64,000 nt of DNA. Source: a bacterium (GTDB taxonomy: Bacteria > Planctomycetota > Phycisphaerae > Phycisphaerales > SM1A02). This document shows positions 33,681-42,004 of the stretch, piece by piece. The DNA lies in assembly GCA_029977865.1 (NCBI GenBank), contig JAPOKA010000006.1, positions 1 to 64,000 on the forward strand, in the 5' to 3' direction. A program made the translations under genes and the position numbers. Every line of letters starts with the position of its first letter. Positions within the stretch are counted from its first letter, which is position 1. A model generated the notes under the pieces. That model did no database searches and was not told where the DNA came from. It worked only from the letters and a program-made list of their open reading frames with translations.

Positions 33681-33798
33681 AGGGAACGGCTCTCGGTGCG
33701 CTGCCGGGGCGTCGATCGGTCGGTCGTGATCGCGACCGATGCTCTCTCGAGGTGTTCCTGCAACCCGATCTCGCCCCGATCGACGGTCAGGGGCCTCC

Positions 33799-35949
33799 TC
33801 AGCGGCAGGGACCCCAGTTCGAGAGCATCACCGCGAGGTCGAGTCCATCGGTCACGGCATCGTTGTTGAGGTCGCCGATGCTTGGCCCGCCCCAGAACTC
33901 CAGCAGCGCCGCAAGATCGGCCGGACCGACCTCGCCGTCGAGGGTGAGGTCGCCCACGCAGGGAGTCATCGAGCTCTCGATCGCATCGAGTTCGGCCAGC
34001 AGCGCGTCGTAGGCTGCCTGCTGAAGGGCGGTGAGCGGCCGCCCCGACGCGAGCAGGTCGTACTCGGGATTGTCGATGCCGTGGCCGAAGAGGACATCCG
34101 CGGCGTGGCACTCGAAGAGGTCGTAGAACTCGTAGTCGCTCGCTCCGGCATCGACGAGGCATTGCGGCTGATCCGAGTAGACCAGCTTGTAGCGACCGTC
34201 GGTGACCGCCGACTGCGCCGCGTAGACCGCTTCGAACTGGCCCCGGTTGCTGCCGTCGGCGTAGCCGAGGCCGTAGTAGGCGTCGCAGCAATCGAGGTAG
34301 ACGGGCTCCGGATCGGTGTTGGTGGGCCCGTACCACACTCCGCCGTTCTCGGTGCACAGCGTCTCGGTGGTGAGGATCGTGTCGGTGCACGCGTCGATCC
34401 CGAACGCGGAAATGATGCACGGATAGCAGGGAGCGATCAGTTCCGCGGCGTAGTACTGCGTGAAGTTCGACGTGCGCGCCGATGGTGCGGCGGGATCGAG
34501 GAGGTACTGGATCATCGGCTTGCTGTCGACGACGCGACCCGGCGGCAGGGCCGCATCGACGTCGACACCCGCGAGCGAGGCGAACAGCTCGAAGAGGTCG
34601 ACGATGTTGACCATGTGGTCGACCGATCGGCCCGGGCTCTCGACGGGGCCGCCGGCGATCACCAGCGGCACCCGCACGCCGGTCTCGTAGGCGGTGGCCT
34701 TGGCGCGGGTGGGATTGAACGGCAGCCGCACCGTGGTGAGATACGAGCCGTTGTCGCCGAAGACGATCACCACGGTGTCGGAGGCGGTGAGCACCAGTCC
34801 CTGCTTCGACTCTTCGGCGATCCCGGTGGCGAGCAGGACCCGTCGGATCTGGATGTCCATCGACTCGATGGTCCAGTTGGAGAGGATCCGTTGCTGCTCG
34901 CTGGGATTCGCGACGTCGTCCTGCACATCGCAGGCCAGTGGAAGGTCCCGCGGCCAGTTCGTGCCCGGCGGCAGGTTCTGCGGGGTCGGCGGCTGCCAGG
35001 GGTCGTGGTCGCCGGTGAAGGAGAGCGTGCACATCCAGCGGTTGCCGGCGGCCCGTTGCTCGTTGATGTAGGCGATGGCGAGCTCGGCCTGATCGACGTC
35101 GGCGTGCACGCGGGCCTGATGCTGCTCGCCGGTTCCGGCGAGGTTCACCGTCCGCGGCCAGACGTAGTTGCCGTTGTAGTTGGCCCACTCGATGCGGGCG
35201 ATCGCGTTCGCATCGCAGGTGCGGATCGGCGTTCCGTCGGAGGCGACGAGGGGAACCCCGCCGGCAGCAAGGCACTCCAGGGCGTCGACGCCGTCGACGC
35301 AGTCGCCGTTCTCGAACGCGCACGCGCAGATCGCCGGCGCCGTGCCATCCACCGGGAAGCCGCAGGAGTAGAGCCCATCGTTGCAGTCGTCGCCGTCGCA
35401 GAGCTGTCCGGCGCAGGTCGGATCGAGATACGGCGGTCCGCCGAGCAGCGTGCCGTCGAAGCGATCGAATCCGACCGAGGTCGGTGCAAGCAGTCCGAAG
35501 GGATTGTTGTCCGACTGTGCGAGGTGGAACTTCCCGAAGAGCGCGAACTCGTAGCCGGCCTCCGCGAGGAGCCGGGGCGTGGTCAGCTCGAACGGCGAAC
35601 ACTGCGACTGAGGCAGCGTCGGCGGTGTCATCGGCGTGCCGACTCCGGTGCGGCCGGGATAGCGGCCGGTGAAGAGGCTCACTCGACTCGGCGAGCACTC
35701 CGGCATCGCCCAGGCGAAGGTGAAGTCGATCCCTTGCTCGGCCAGCGCGTCGAGCGTCGGCATCCGCGGGAGATCCGCTCCGGTCGGATTGGTGATCCGG
35801 GTCTGGTCGGCCCCGACGTCGTCGAGGATGACGAGGAGGATGTTGTGGGTCTCGCCGCCCGCGTGGGCCACCGCCGGCAGCAAGGGAGCGAGCAGGCCCG
35901 CGATCGTCGCCGTCGCGGCCTTCCGGGCGATCCGTCGGGAAGAGGTCAT
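33799..35949 (-). CDS. Secreted Cys-type sulfatase with Cys-rich insert and dockerin-like tail
   Basis: A 716-residue exported sulfatase. A signal peptide covers residues 1-30. The metal-binding Asp pair is in LVILDDVGAD (43-44) and the formylglycine motif is CSPSR at 85-89, matching the CxPxR consensus; a second metal motif is FGDNGS. An insert at about 150-215 holds many Cys and Asp (DPTCAGQLCDGDDCNDG ... CACAFENGDCVDG). The C-terminus has two dockerin-like repeats, GDLTLDGEVGPADLAALLEFWG and GDLNNDAVTDGLDLAVMLSNWG (joined by GPSI). It should remove sulfate from extracellular glycans. ATG 35949 is favoured over GTG 35955 by AGG spacing. A 23-bp palindrome lies 10 nt upstream. Confidence 0.85.
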   Translation of the reverse strand: MTSSRRIARKAATATIAGLLAPLLPAVAHAGGETHNILLVILDDVGADQTRITNPTGADLPRMPTLDALAEQGIDFTFAWAMPECSPSRVSLFTGRYPGRTGVGTPMTPPTLPQSQCSPFELTTPRLLAEAGYEFALFGKFHLAQSDNNPFGLLAPTSVGFDRFDGTLLGGPPYLDPTCAGQLCDGDDCNDGLYSCGFPVDGTAPAICACAFENGDCVDGVDALECLAAGGVPLVASDGTPIRTCDANAIARIEWANYNGNYVWPRTVNLAGTGEQHQARVHADVDQAELAIAYINEQRAAGNRWMCTLSFTGDHDPWQPPTPQNLPPGTNWPRDLPLACDVQDDVANPSEQQRILSNWTIESMDIQIRRVLLATGIAEESKQGLVLTASDTVVIVFGDNGSYLTTVRLPFNPTRAKATAYETGVRVPLVIAGGPVESPGRSVDHMVNIVDLFELFASLAGVDVDAALPPGRVVDSKPMIQYLLDPAAPSARTSNFTQYYAAELIAPCYPCIISAFGIDACTDTILTTETLCTENGGVWYGPTNTDPEPVYLDCCDAYYGLGYADGSNRGQFEAVYAAQSAVTDGRYKLVYSDQPQCLVDAGASDYEFYDLFECHAADVLFGHGIDNPEYDLLASGRPLTALQQAAYDALLAELDAIESSMTPCVGDLTLDGEVGPADLAALLEFWGGPSIGDLNNDAVTDGLDLAVMLSNWGPCR

Positions 35950-35959
35950 GGGCACAGCC

Positions 35960-35982
35960 TGACCGAGATCGGATCTCGGTCA
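35960..35982. promoter_or_regulatory. Perfect inverted repeat between divergent sulfatase and lipoprotein genes
   Basis: TGACCGAGATC (35960-35970), a central G, and its exact complement GATCTCGGTCA (35972-35982). It lies 10 bases before the sulfatase ATG on the minus strand and 147 before the plus-strand lipoprotein. It may be an operator for a dimeric regulator, or a hairpin before the sulfatase start. Confidence 0.6.
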
Positions 35983-36093
35983 ACCGGGAATCGGCGAGTC
36001 GCGGGAAAACGTGGGGACTCGCCGGAGCCGATCGATGCCCGATGCACTCTGGCGCGAGATTGGGCGGGGACGGATCGGTTCGACTCCACGCCG

Positions 36094-36122
36094 TTGGGGC
36101 GCGGGGATCGCTCGACTACACT
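36094..36122 (+). promoter_or_regulatory. Promoter for a leaderless lipoprotein mRNA
   Basis: TTGGGG (36094-36099), 17 nt, TACACT (36117-36122), then 6 nt and the ATG at 36129. Both boxes and both spacings are standard, so transcription should begin at the start codon. Confidence 0.65.
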
Positions 36123-36128
36123 CGCGCC

Positions 36129-37559
36129 ATGGCATTCCACGCGCCCCTCGCTTGCCGGCGGCCGCATGGCCGATCGACCGTTCGAGTTCATCCGGGTTCG
36201 GTGTCGCTGCTCGCAGGCGTCGCGCTTGCGACCGGCTGCGCCGCGCCGCCACCGCCGCCGGTGCCGCGGGTGGTGACGCCGCCGTATCAGGCCGCGGAGA
36301 CCTGGTCGGAGCCGATCGCCGACTATCTCGCGATCGGTCGCGAGAAGTTTCCCGACGGCTTCACCACGTCGATCACCGCGCTTGAGACCTTCGACCCGGA
36401 CGGTCCAGGTCGCGAACCGGCGAGGCTCTGGATCGCCTACGGCGACGCCACCCGCAACATGGGCACGCAGACCCCGATCGAGTTCCGCTACTTCGAGGAT
36501 GCGTCCGATCCGCAGCCCAAGTCCGCGGTGGTGCTTGCCGGCCCGCCCGACCTCGACATGCCCCAAGGCGCACCGCAGCGCACGCAGACCGACACCGGTG
36601 AAGAGCAGATCGAGCCCTACCGCGTGATCGACGGCATGCTCTGGCAGGCCGGCGTCGACTCCAACGATCCCGACGAACTCTGGACCCAGGCCAAGCCGGC
36701 GCCGCAGCGACTCATCGAGGGCAACGTCTTCATGCTGCTTGCGCAACCCGGCGATCCGACGTGGCGGAAGTTCCGCTCGATCCCCGGCGGCGAGCACGTG
36801 CACGACATCTGCGGCCACGACGGTGCGATCTGGGCGGTCGGATCGGGCTCGGCGGATCGCGGCGAGTGGGAGTCGGGCGAGATCTTCCGCTACCTCTGGA
36901 AGAGCACCGACGGAGGCGTCACCTTCGAGCCCGCGCTGCGGGTGATGTTTCCCGATGCCGGCAAGGGCGACACCCGGTTCCGGCGGCTGCTTCCCTCCGG
37001 CGACGCGCTCTTCGTGTTCGGCTACGTGAATCCCTTCGTCGACGGCGGGCCGGTCGAGGGCCGCCACGTGATGCTTCGGGAGGAATCGTTCACCGAACTC
37101 ACCGCAGACGAAGCCGGCGATCTCGCCGGGATGATGGTGATGCGGACCTGGCCGCTCGACGGCGACACCGGCCTCGTGCTCGCCCGCAACCCGGACCGCT
37201 CGACCCGGATGTTCCTCGTCGAGAGCGGCGCGATCGAGCCTCTCGATTCGTGGTCGGAGTATTCGGTGGTCGACATCGCGCCAGGCGCAGAGCCCGGCGA
37301 ATTCGTGATGGTGGCCAATCATGCCGCCGACCCCGACCGAGCGAGCGTGCTCTCCTTCTCGCTCGCAGGCCTGCGGGCGGGTCGGACGCCGGTCGAGATG
37401 CTCGAACTCTTCGAGGCCGCGCCGACCGCGATCGCGTGGTGGAACGGCGACCTCTTCATCGGCACCGACGATGGCCGCGTGCTGCGTGCCGCCGCGGCGG
37501 CGCCGTGGTCGCCGGCGGGCCGCCCGGTTCCCGGCCCGAGCATCAAGGTCGAGCGCTGA
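36129..37559 (+). CDS. Lipoprotein of unknown function, probably beta-propeller-like
   Basis: A 476-residue protein with a lipoprotein signal (VSLLAGVALATGC, Cys about 37, then a Pro stretch). The body has repeated strand-rich blocks such as HDICGHDGAIWAVGSGSADRG, FRYLWKSTDGGVTFEPALRVMF and WWNGDLFIGTDDGRVLRAA, with an Asp-box-like STDGGVTF. This fits a beta-propeller fold but no enzyme family is recognised. Translation probably starts on a leaderless transcript. It converges on ade with 43 nt between. Confidence 0.7.
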   Translation: MAFHAPLACRRPHGRSTVRVHPGSVSLLAGVALATGCAAPPPPPVPRVVTPPYQAAETWSEPIADYLAIGREKFPDGFTTSITALETFDPDGPGREPARLWIAYGDATRNMGTQTPIEFRYFEDASDPQPKSAVVLAGPPDLDMPQGAPQRTQTDTGEEQIEPYRVIDGMLWQAGVDSNDPDELWTQAKPAPQRLIEGNVFMLLAQPGDPTWRKFRSIPGGEHVHDICGHDGAIWAVGSGSADRGEWESGEIFRYLWKSTDGGVTFEPALRVMFPDAGKGDTRFRRLLPSGDALFVFGYVNPFVDGGPVEGRHVMLREESFTELTADEAGDLAGMMVMRTWPLDGDTGLVLARNPDRSTRMFLVESGAIEPLDSWSEYSVVDIAPGAEPGEFVMVANHAADPDRASVLSFSLAGLRAGRTPVEMLELFEAAPTAIAWWNGDLFIGTDDGRVLRAAAAAPWSPAGRPVPGPSIKVER

Positions 37560-37602
37560 TTCCCAGTCCGATGCGCGGTCGCGGGTCGGACCTCGCCGAG
37601 GC

Positions 37603-39246
37603 CTAGTCGATCACCGCATCGACGAAGCGGAACGCCCTCGCGTCGAAGAGCCCGCGATCGCCGAGCTTGAGTGCGGGGATCACCAGCAGCGCAAGGAACG
37701 AGAGCGTCATGAAGGGGGCTCGCAGCGGCGAACCGAGTTCGCGAGCCTGCCTCGAGAGCGACTGGTAGGCGGCAGCGACCTCTTCTGCAGGTCGGTCGCT
37801 CATGAGTCCGGCGATCGGCAGCGGCAGCACTTCGACCCCGCCTTCGCTCGCCACCGCCAGTCCGCCCTTGGCCGCAAACACCGCGTTCACCGCTGCGGCG
37901 ATCGAGCCGCGATCGGCGCCGGCGGCGACGACGTTGTGGGAGTCATGGGCGACGCTGCTGGCGATGGCGCCGCGACGAAGGCCCATGTTCCGCACGAACG
38001 CAAGCGCCGGCGGCGCCGGCTCGTAGCGATTGCAGACCGATAGCAGCAGGGTGTCGCTCGCGGGATCGGGCTCGAGCACGCCATCGCGCGGCCGCAGCGA
38101 GGCGATCGCCTCGCCGGTGACGAGTTGGCCGTCCTCGACCGCGATCGCCCGCACCTGCCGCGGCCGCTCGCCCTCGACCCGCAGGGCAAAGTCCTCGTCG
38201 GAGAAGCTCGCCTCGCGAAAGCGATTGGGCGTGGGGCAGGCGGAGAACGATTCGAGCGACTTCCCTTCTCGCGCGACGCAGCGGCCGGCGATCCAGGTCT
38301 CGCGGACGCGGAAGGAGTCGAGGTCGTCGACCACGATGAAGTCGGCGCGGTCGCCGACGCGGAGCAGACCGGTGGGAAGGCCATAGTGCTCGACCGGCAC
38401 CACGCACGCGGCCCGCAGCACATCGAAGCGATCGAGGCCGCCCGCGACGCAGGCGGCCACGGTGCGATCGAGATGGCCCACGAGCAGATCGTCGGGGTGG
38501 GCATCGTCAGTGCAGAACATGACCGCGTTCGGATGCTCGCCCACCAGCCGCCACAGGGCATCGTGGTTGCGGGCGGCGCTGCCCTCGCGGATCAGCACCA
38601 TCATGCCTGCGGCCACCTTGTCGCGCGCCTCTTCGAGGGTGTAGCACTCGTGGTCGGTCGAGATTCCCGCGGCCGCGTAGCGGCGAGCGTCCTCGCCGGT
38701 GAGGCCAGGAGCATGGCCGTCGATCGGCTTGCCGAGGCGCTTCGCGGCGGCGATCTTCGCGGCGACCTCCGCATCGCCACCAAGCACACCGGGCCAGTTC
38801 ATCATCTCCGAGAGGTAGCGATGCCGCGGGTCGGCGAGCATGCGGGCGACCGCGGCGGCGTCGAGGGTGGCGCCGGCGCATTCGAAGCTGGTTGCCGGCA
38901 CGCAGCTCGGCACGCCGAATGCGATGGGAATGCAGGCCCTTTCGCCCTCTGCGAGCATGAACGCCACGCCTTCCTCGCCGAGCACATTCGCGATCTCGTG
39001 GGGGTCGCTGATGGTGGCGACGGTGCCGTGCCGCGCCGCGACGCGGGCGAACTCGACCGGCGGCAGCATGCTGCTTTCGACGTGCACGTGGGCGTCGACG
39101 AACCCGGGCATGAGGAAACCGTCGTCGACGGCGTCGTCCGGGCCGAGGGCCTCGATGGCGGTGATCCGCTCGCCCTCGACCGTCACCCGCGCCGGCTCGA
39201 TCAGGCGTCGGTGGAGATCGACGAGTCGCAGGCGAAACACCGGCAT
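37603..39246 (-). CDS. ade: Adenine deaminase
   Basis: A 547-residue amidohydrolase turning adenine into hypoxanthine and ammonia. It has GFVDAHVHVESSMLPPVEFAR with the metal-binding HxH, ISDPHEIANVLG, DGHAPGL, STDHE and MFCTDDAHPDDL, followed by the adenine-deaminase C-terminal domain (VAHDSHNVVAAG ... GGLAVASEGGVEVLPLPIAGLMS, in blocks). Length is typical. On the minus strand TACTCT lies 6 nt before the ATG, so the mRNA is likely leaderless. It serves purine salvage. Confidence 0.95.
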   Translation of the reverse strand: MPVFRLRLVDLHRRLIEPARVTVEGERITAIEALGPDDAVDDGFLMPGFVDAHVHVESSMLPPVEFARVAARHGTVATISDPHEIANVLGEEGVAFMLAEGERACIPIAFGVPSCVPATSFECAGATLDAAAVARMLADPRHRYLSEMMNWPGVLGGDAEVAAKIAAAKRLGKPIDGHAPGLTGEDARRYAAAGISTDHECYTLEEARDKVAAGMMVLIREGSAARNHDALWRLVGEHPNAVMFCTDDAHPDDLLVGHLDRTVAACVAGGLDRFDVLRAACVVPVEHYGLPTGLLRVGDRADFIVVDDLDSFRVRETWIAGRCVAREGKSLESFSACPTPNRFREASFSDEDFALRVEGERPRQVRAIAVEDGQLVTGEAIASLRPRDGVLEPDPASDTLLLSVCNRYEPAPPALAFVRNMGLRRGAIASSVAHDSHNVVAAGADRGSIAAAVNAVFAAKGGLAVASEGGVEVLPLPIAGLMSDRPAEEVAAAYQSLSRQARELGSPLRAPFMTLSFLALLVIPALKLGDRGLFDARAFRFVDAVID

Positions 39247-39252
39247 GCGGTC

Positions 39253-39258
39253 AGAGTA
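39253..39258 (-). promoter_or_regulatory. -10 element placed for a leaderless ade mRNA
   Basis: TACTCT on the minus strand ends 6 nt before the ATG at 39246. No ribosome binding site and no clear -35 are seen. Confidence 0.45.
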
Positions 39259-39306
39259 GCGGTTCGGGCAGCGGACCGCGCTCGCCAACGCTCCGGCGAA
39301 CCTGAA

Positions 39307-41616
39307 TCAGTCGGCGCCCTTGAGGGTCACGTAGACGAGCTTCTCCTCGGCGTCGCGAAGGAGCGTGACGCTGAGCACGTCGCCGGGGTTCTTGTCCCGC
39401 AGCCGGCTCACGAGATCCTCGCGGGAGTTCACCTCCTGCTTGTCGAGCTGCAGGATGATGTCGCCCGGGGCGATGTCGGCGCCGTCGGCGGAACTGCCCG
39501 CCGAGACGCTCACCACCTCGAGACCGGTGCCGCCCTCGGCCGGTCGGCTGCGAACGCCGAAGCGCACGTTGAGCCGCGGCCCGCGGGCGCGATCGCCCGA
39601 GGACGCCCCGGCGGGCTGGGTGAACTTCTCCGGTCGCTGCGAGGCGGCGAGGGCGAGTTCGTGCCAGAGCTGGATCGTCCGCACCGCGTCCTCGCGGTTG
39701 AGCTTCTCGGGGGTGTCGTCAGGGGTGTGGTAGTCGGCGTGGAAGTCGGCGCAGATCGCAAAGAGCACCGGCACGCCCGCGGAGTTGAAGGCGGCGTGGT
39801 CGCTGCCGCCGCCACCGCCATCGCCCTGCACCACCTCGAGACCGGAAGCCTCGAAGAATGGCTGGGCCCACTCCTTGAGTCCCTCGCCCGAGCCGAGGCC
39901 GGAGACGCTCAGCCGCTTGTTCTCGACGCGGCCGATCATGTCGAAGTTCATCATCAGCGAGTGGTCGGAGATCGGCGCGAGCGGATTGCGCACATAGTGG
40001 CGGGCTCCGTTCAGGCCGCTCTCCTCGGCGTCGAAGCCGATGAAGAGGATGGAACGCAGCGGCGTCTCCGGCGGCAGTTCGTCGTAGGCCCGCTTGAGGC
40101 TCTTGCCGAGCATCATCACCCCGGCGGCGCCCGAGGCGTTGTCGTCGGCGCCCGGATGCAGGTTGCCTGCGCCGCGTCGCGAACCGAAGTCGCCGAAGCC
40201 GAGGTGGTCGAGGTGGCCGCCGATCACGATGAACTCGTTCTCGAGTCCGCCGCGCCCGGGCAGCAGGCCGATCACGTTCTCGGCGGTGACTGGAATCGAC
40301 TCGACGAGGCCCGCGAGCGACACCGAGGCGTCGTCGGAAAGCTGGAAGGCCTTCTCACCGGAGTCGGCGAGGCGACGAAGGTCCATGAGGCTTCGCTCCT
40401 CGTCGTCGATCAGCCGCACCATGCGATCGGCGGCCTCCGGGGTCATCATGACCACCGGCACCTCCGCGGTCTTGGTGCCGCGCTTGATGAGTTCGCTGGC
40501 GCGAGGATCGTTGGCGCCGGGAGGATTGACGAGGATCACCGCCGCGGGGTTGCGACGGGCCAGCGCCGCGAACTTGCGCTGGAAGGAGGCATTGCTCGAC
40601 CAGCCCCGCTCGCTCCAGAGGCTTCCGCCCTCGTCGTTCATGGGCTCGAAGCGAAGCATGAGGGCGATCTTGCCGGAGAGGTCCTCCTCCTCGGCGAAGC
40701 TCGCGTAGCCGTTCTCGCCTTCCTCGATCGAGTAGCCGACGAAGACCACCGGCCCCTCGACCTCGCCGGGGGTGCCCATGGCGGTGAATTCGAAGTCGCT
40801 GCCGAGGGCGAACTCCATCACCTGGTCGTCGATGGCCGCCTCGAGGTGCTGGCCGGAGACGACATCGTTGCTGCCGAGCGAGAAGGGCTGGCGGAAGGTG
40901 CTTCCGCTCGAGCCCTCGACCGGCACCGCCGGCTCGAGGCCGATCTTCCGCAGCTGCCACTCCATGTACTCGCGAGCGAGTTCCATGCCGCGGGTGCCGG
41001 GCAGGCGGCCCTGCATCCACGGGCTGGCAAGCACCGTGACATGCTCGTTGAACTCGAGCACCTCCGGGTCGGCCGACTTGAAGGCATCGCTGAGCGGCGT
41101 GCGCGACATGCTGGCGGTCGCGGCGGCTGCCGCCTCGGTCGCGGCGAGCGCCTCGGCTTCCGCCAAGAGCATCTCCGCGGTGACGCGGCTGCCGGTGAAG
41201 GCGATGGTCGCGCCTTCCATGCCCTCGGCTTCGCCCCGCAGCGAGTTGCCCTCGATCACGAACTCTGCCGGGATCGCCATCTCGACGTCGGCGGATCCGA
41301 AGCGAAGCGTCAACTTGAGGCCGCCGCTCGCGGGATCGAACGATCCGTCGATCGAGCCGTCCATCCCCAGCCGCGGCACCTTGACCGAGCCCGACACCGC
41401 GTTGTCCGCTCCGAGGTCGAGCATCAACTCGCTGACGTACTCGCCGCCTTCGGGGGTGGTGCCGGTGATGCGCCATGTTCCGGCCGGCCCAGTCGCCTCG
41501 GCGGAACCGGACTCCTGCGCCCACGCCGGCGCGGCTGCGAAACCAGCGAACGAAACGAACGCGGCGACGAGCGCGAGCCGAGCCAAGGGTCGCGCGGGGC
41601 GAAGGATGGAGTGCAT
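39307..41616 (-). CDS. Exported M28-family metallopeptidase with C-terminal PDZ domain
   Basis: A 769-residue secreted protein. A signal peptide (1-33, ends AWAQ) is followed by a beta-rich N-terminal region, a PA-like domain (about 290-450) and the M28 di-zinc domain: GHLDHLG, HPGADDNASG, FDAEESGLNGARHY, NFDMIGR and GGSDHAAFNSAGVPVLF. A PDZ domain ends the protein (GLEVVSVSAGSSADGADIAPGDIILQLD). M28 enzymes are aminopeptidases or carboxypeptidases, and the PDZ may gate substrate access. ATG 41616 has AGGA about 8 nt upstream. It is divergent from the ABC unit. Confidence 0.92.
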   Translation of the reverse strand: MHSILRPARPLARLALVAAFVSFAGFAAAPAWAQESGSAEATGPAGTWRITGTTPEGGEYVSELMLDLGADNAVSGSVKVPRLGMDGSIDGSFDPASGGLKLTLRFGSADVEMAIPAEFVIEGNSLRGEAEGMEGATIAFTGSRVTAEMLLAEAEALAATEAAAAATASMSRTPLSDAFKSADPEVLEFNEHVTVLASPWMQGRLPGTRGMELAREYMEWQLRKIGLEPAVPVEGSSGSTFRQPFSLGSNDVVSGQHLEAAIDDQVMEFALGSDFEFTAMGTPGEVEGPVVFVGYSIEEGENGYASFAEEEDLSGKIALMLRFEPMNDEGGSLWSERGWSSNASFQRKFAALARRNPAAVILVNPPGANDPRASELIKRGTKTAEVPVVMMTPEAADRMVRLIDDEERSLMDLRRLADSGEKAFQLSDDASVSLAGLVESIPVTAENVIGLLPGRGGLENEFIVIGGHLDHLGFGDFGSRRGAGNLHPGADDNASGAAGVMMLGKSLKRAYDELPPETPLRSILFIGFDAEESGLNGARHYVRNPLAPISDHSLMMNFDMIGRVENKRLSVSGLGSGEGLKEWAQPFFEASGLEVVQGDGGGGGSDHAAFNSAGVPVLFAICADFHADYHTPDDTPEKLNREDAVRTIQLWHELALAASQRPEKFTQPAGASSGDRARGPRLNVRFGVRSRPAEGGTGLEVVSVSAGSSADGADIAPGDIILQLDKQEVNSREDLVSRLRDKNPGDVLSVTLLRDAEEKLVYVTLKGAD

Positions 41617-42004
41617 GGAGAGGTTCCTGAGCCAGATGGCGAGGGCGACGGACGGACGTCGATCGCGAGGCGGCGATGATAAAGTCGCCGGACTCCTTAC
41701 CGGGAGCGAAGCTCGCGGTTTCCGCCCCCGATCGAAGCAACACCGCATGACCCCGCCTTCCGCCATGCCGACCGGGACGATCCGCCGGGTGGTGACGAAG
41801 CTGCGGTTTTCTGAATGCGGTGGCCGCGGCAGGCTCGGAGGTGGAATCGACCCGAGTTCCGCCGAGGGAGCAGCGGTGCCGGCGCTGGATCGGGCCGCGT
41901 CGCCGCCGGTCGCTGGGCTTTCGGGTGCTCGCGCTTGCGGAAGCAGCCACGGGTCTCGGGGGTCCGGGTCGTTGCCATCAGGATCGCCCTTCGCCGCGGT
42001 TCCA
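41617..42004. promoter_or_regulatory. Divergent intergenic region between the M28 peptidase and the ABC unit
   Basis: A 388-nt gap. TATCAT on the minus strand (41676-41681) is a five-of-six -10 match about 60 nt before the peptidase start. The plus-strand frame is open from further upstream, but its codons between 41747 and 42004 lack the third-position G/C bias, so I treat it as non-coding. No T-tailed hairpin is seen. Confidence 0.4.

Noticed and set aside
41747-42004. N-terminal extension of the unknown ABC-unit protein from ATG 41747
   Set aside because: Third codon positions lose their G/C bias here, and a signal-like segment begins right after GTG 42005.
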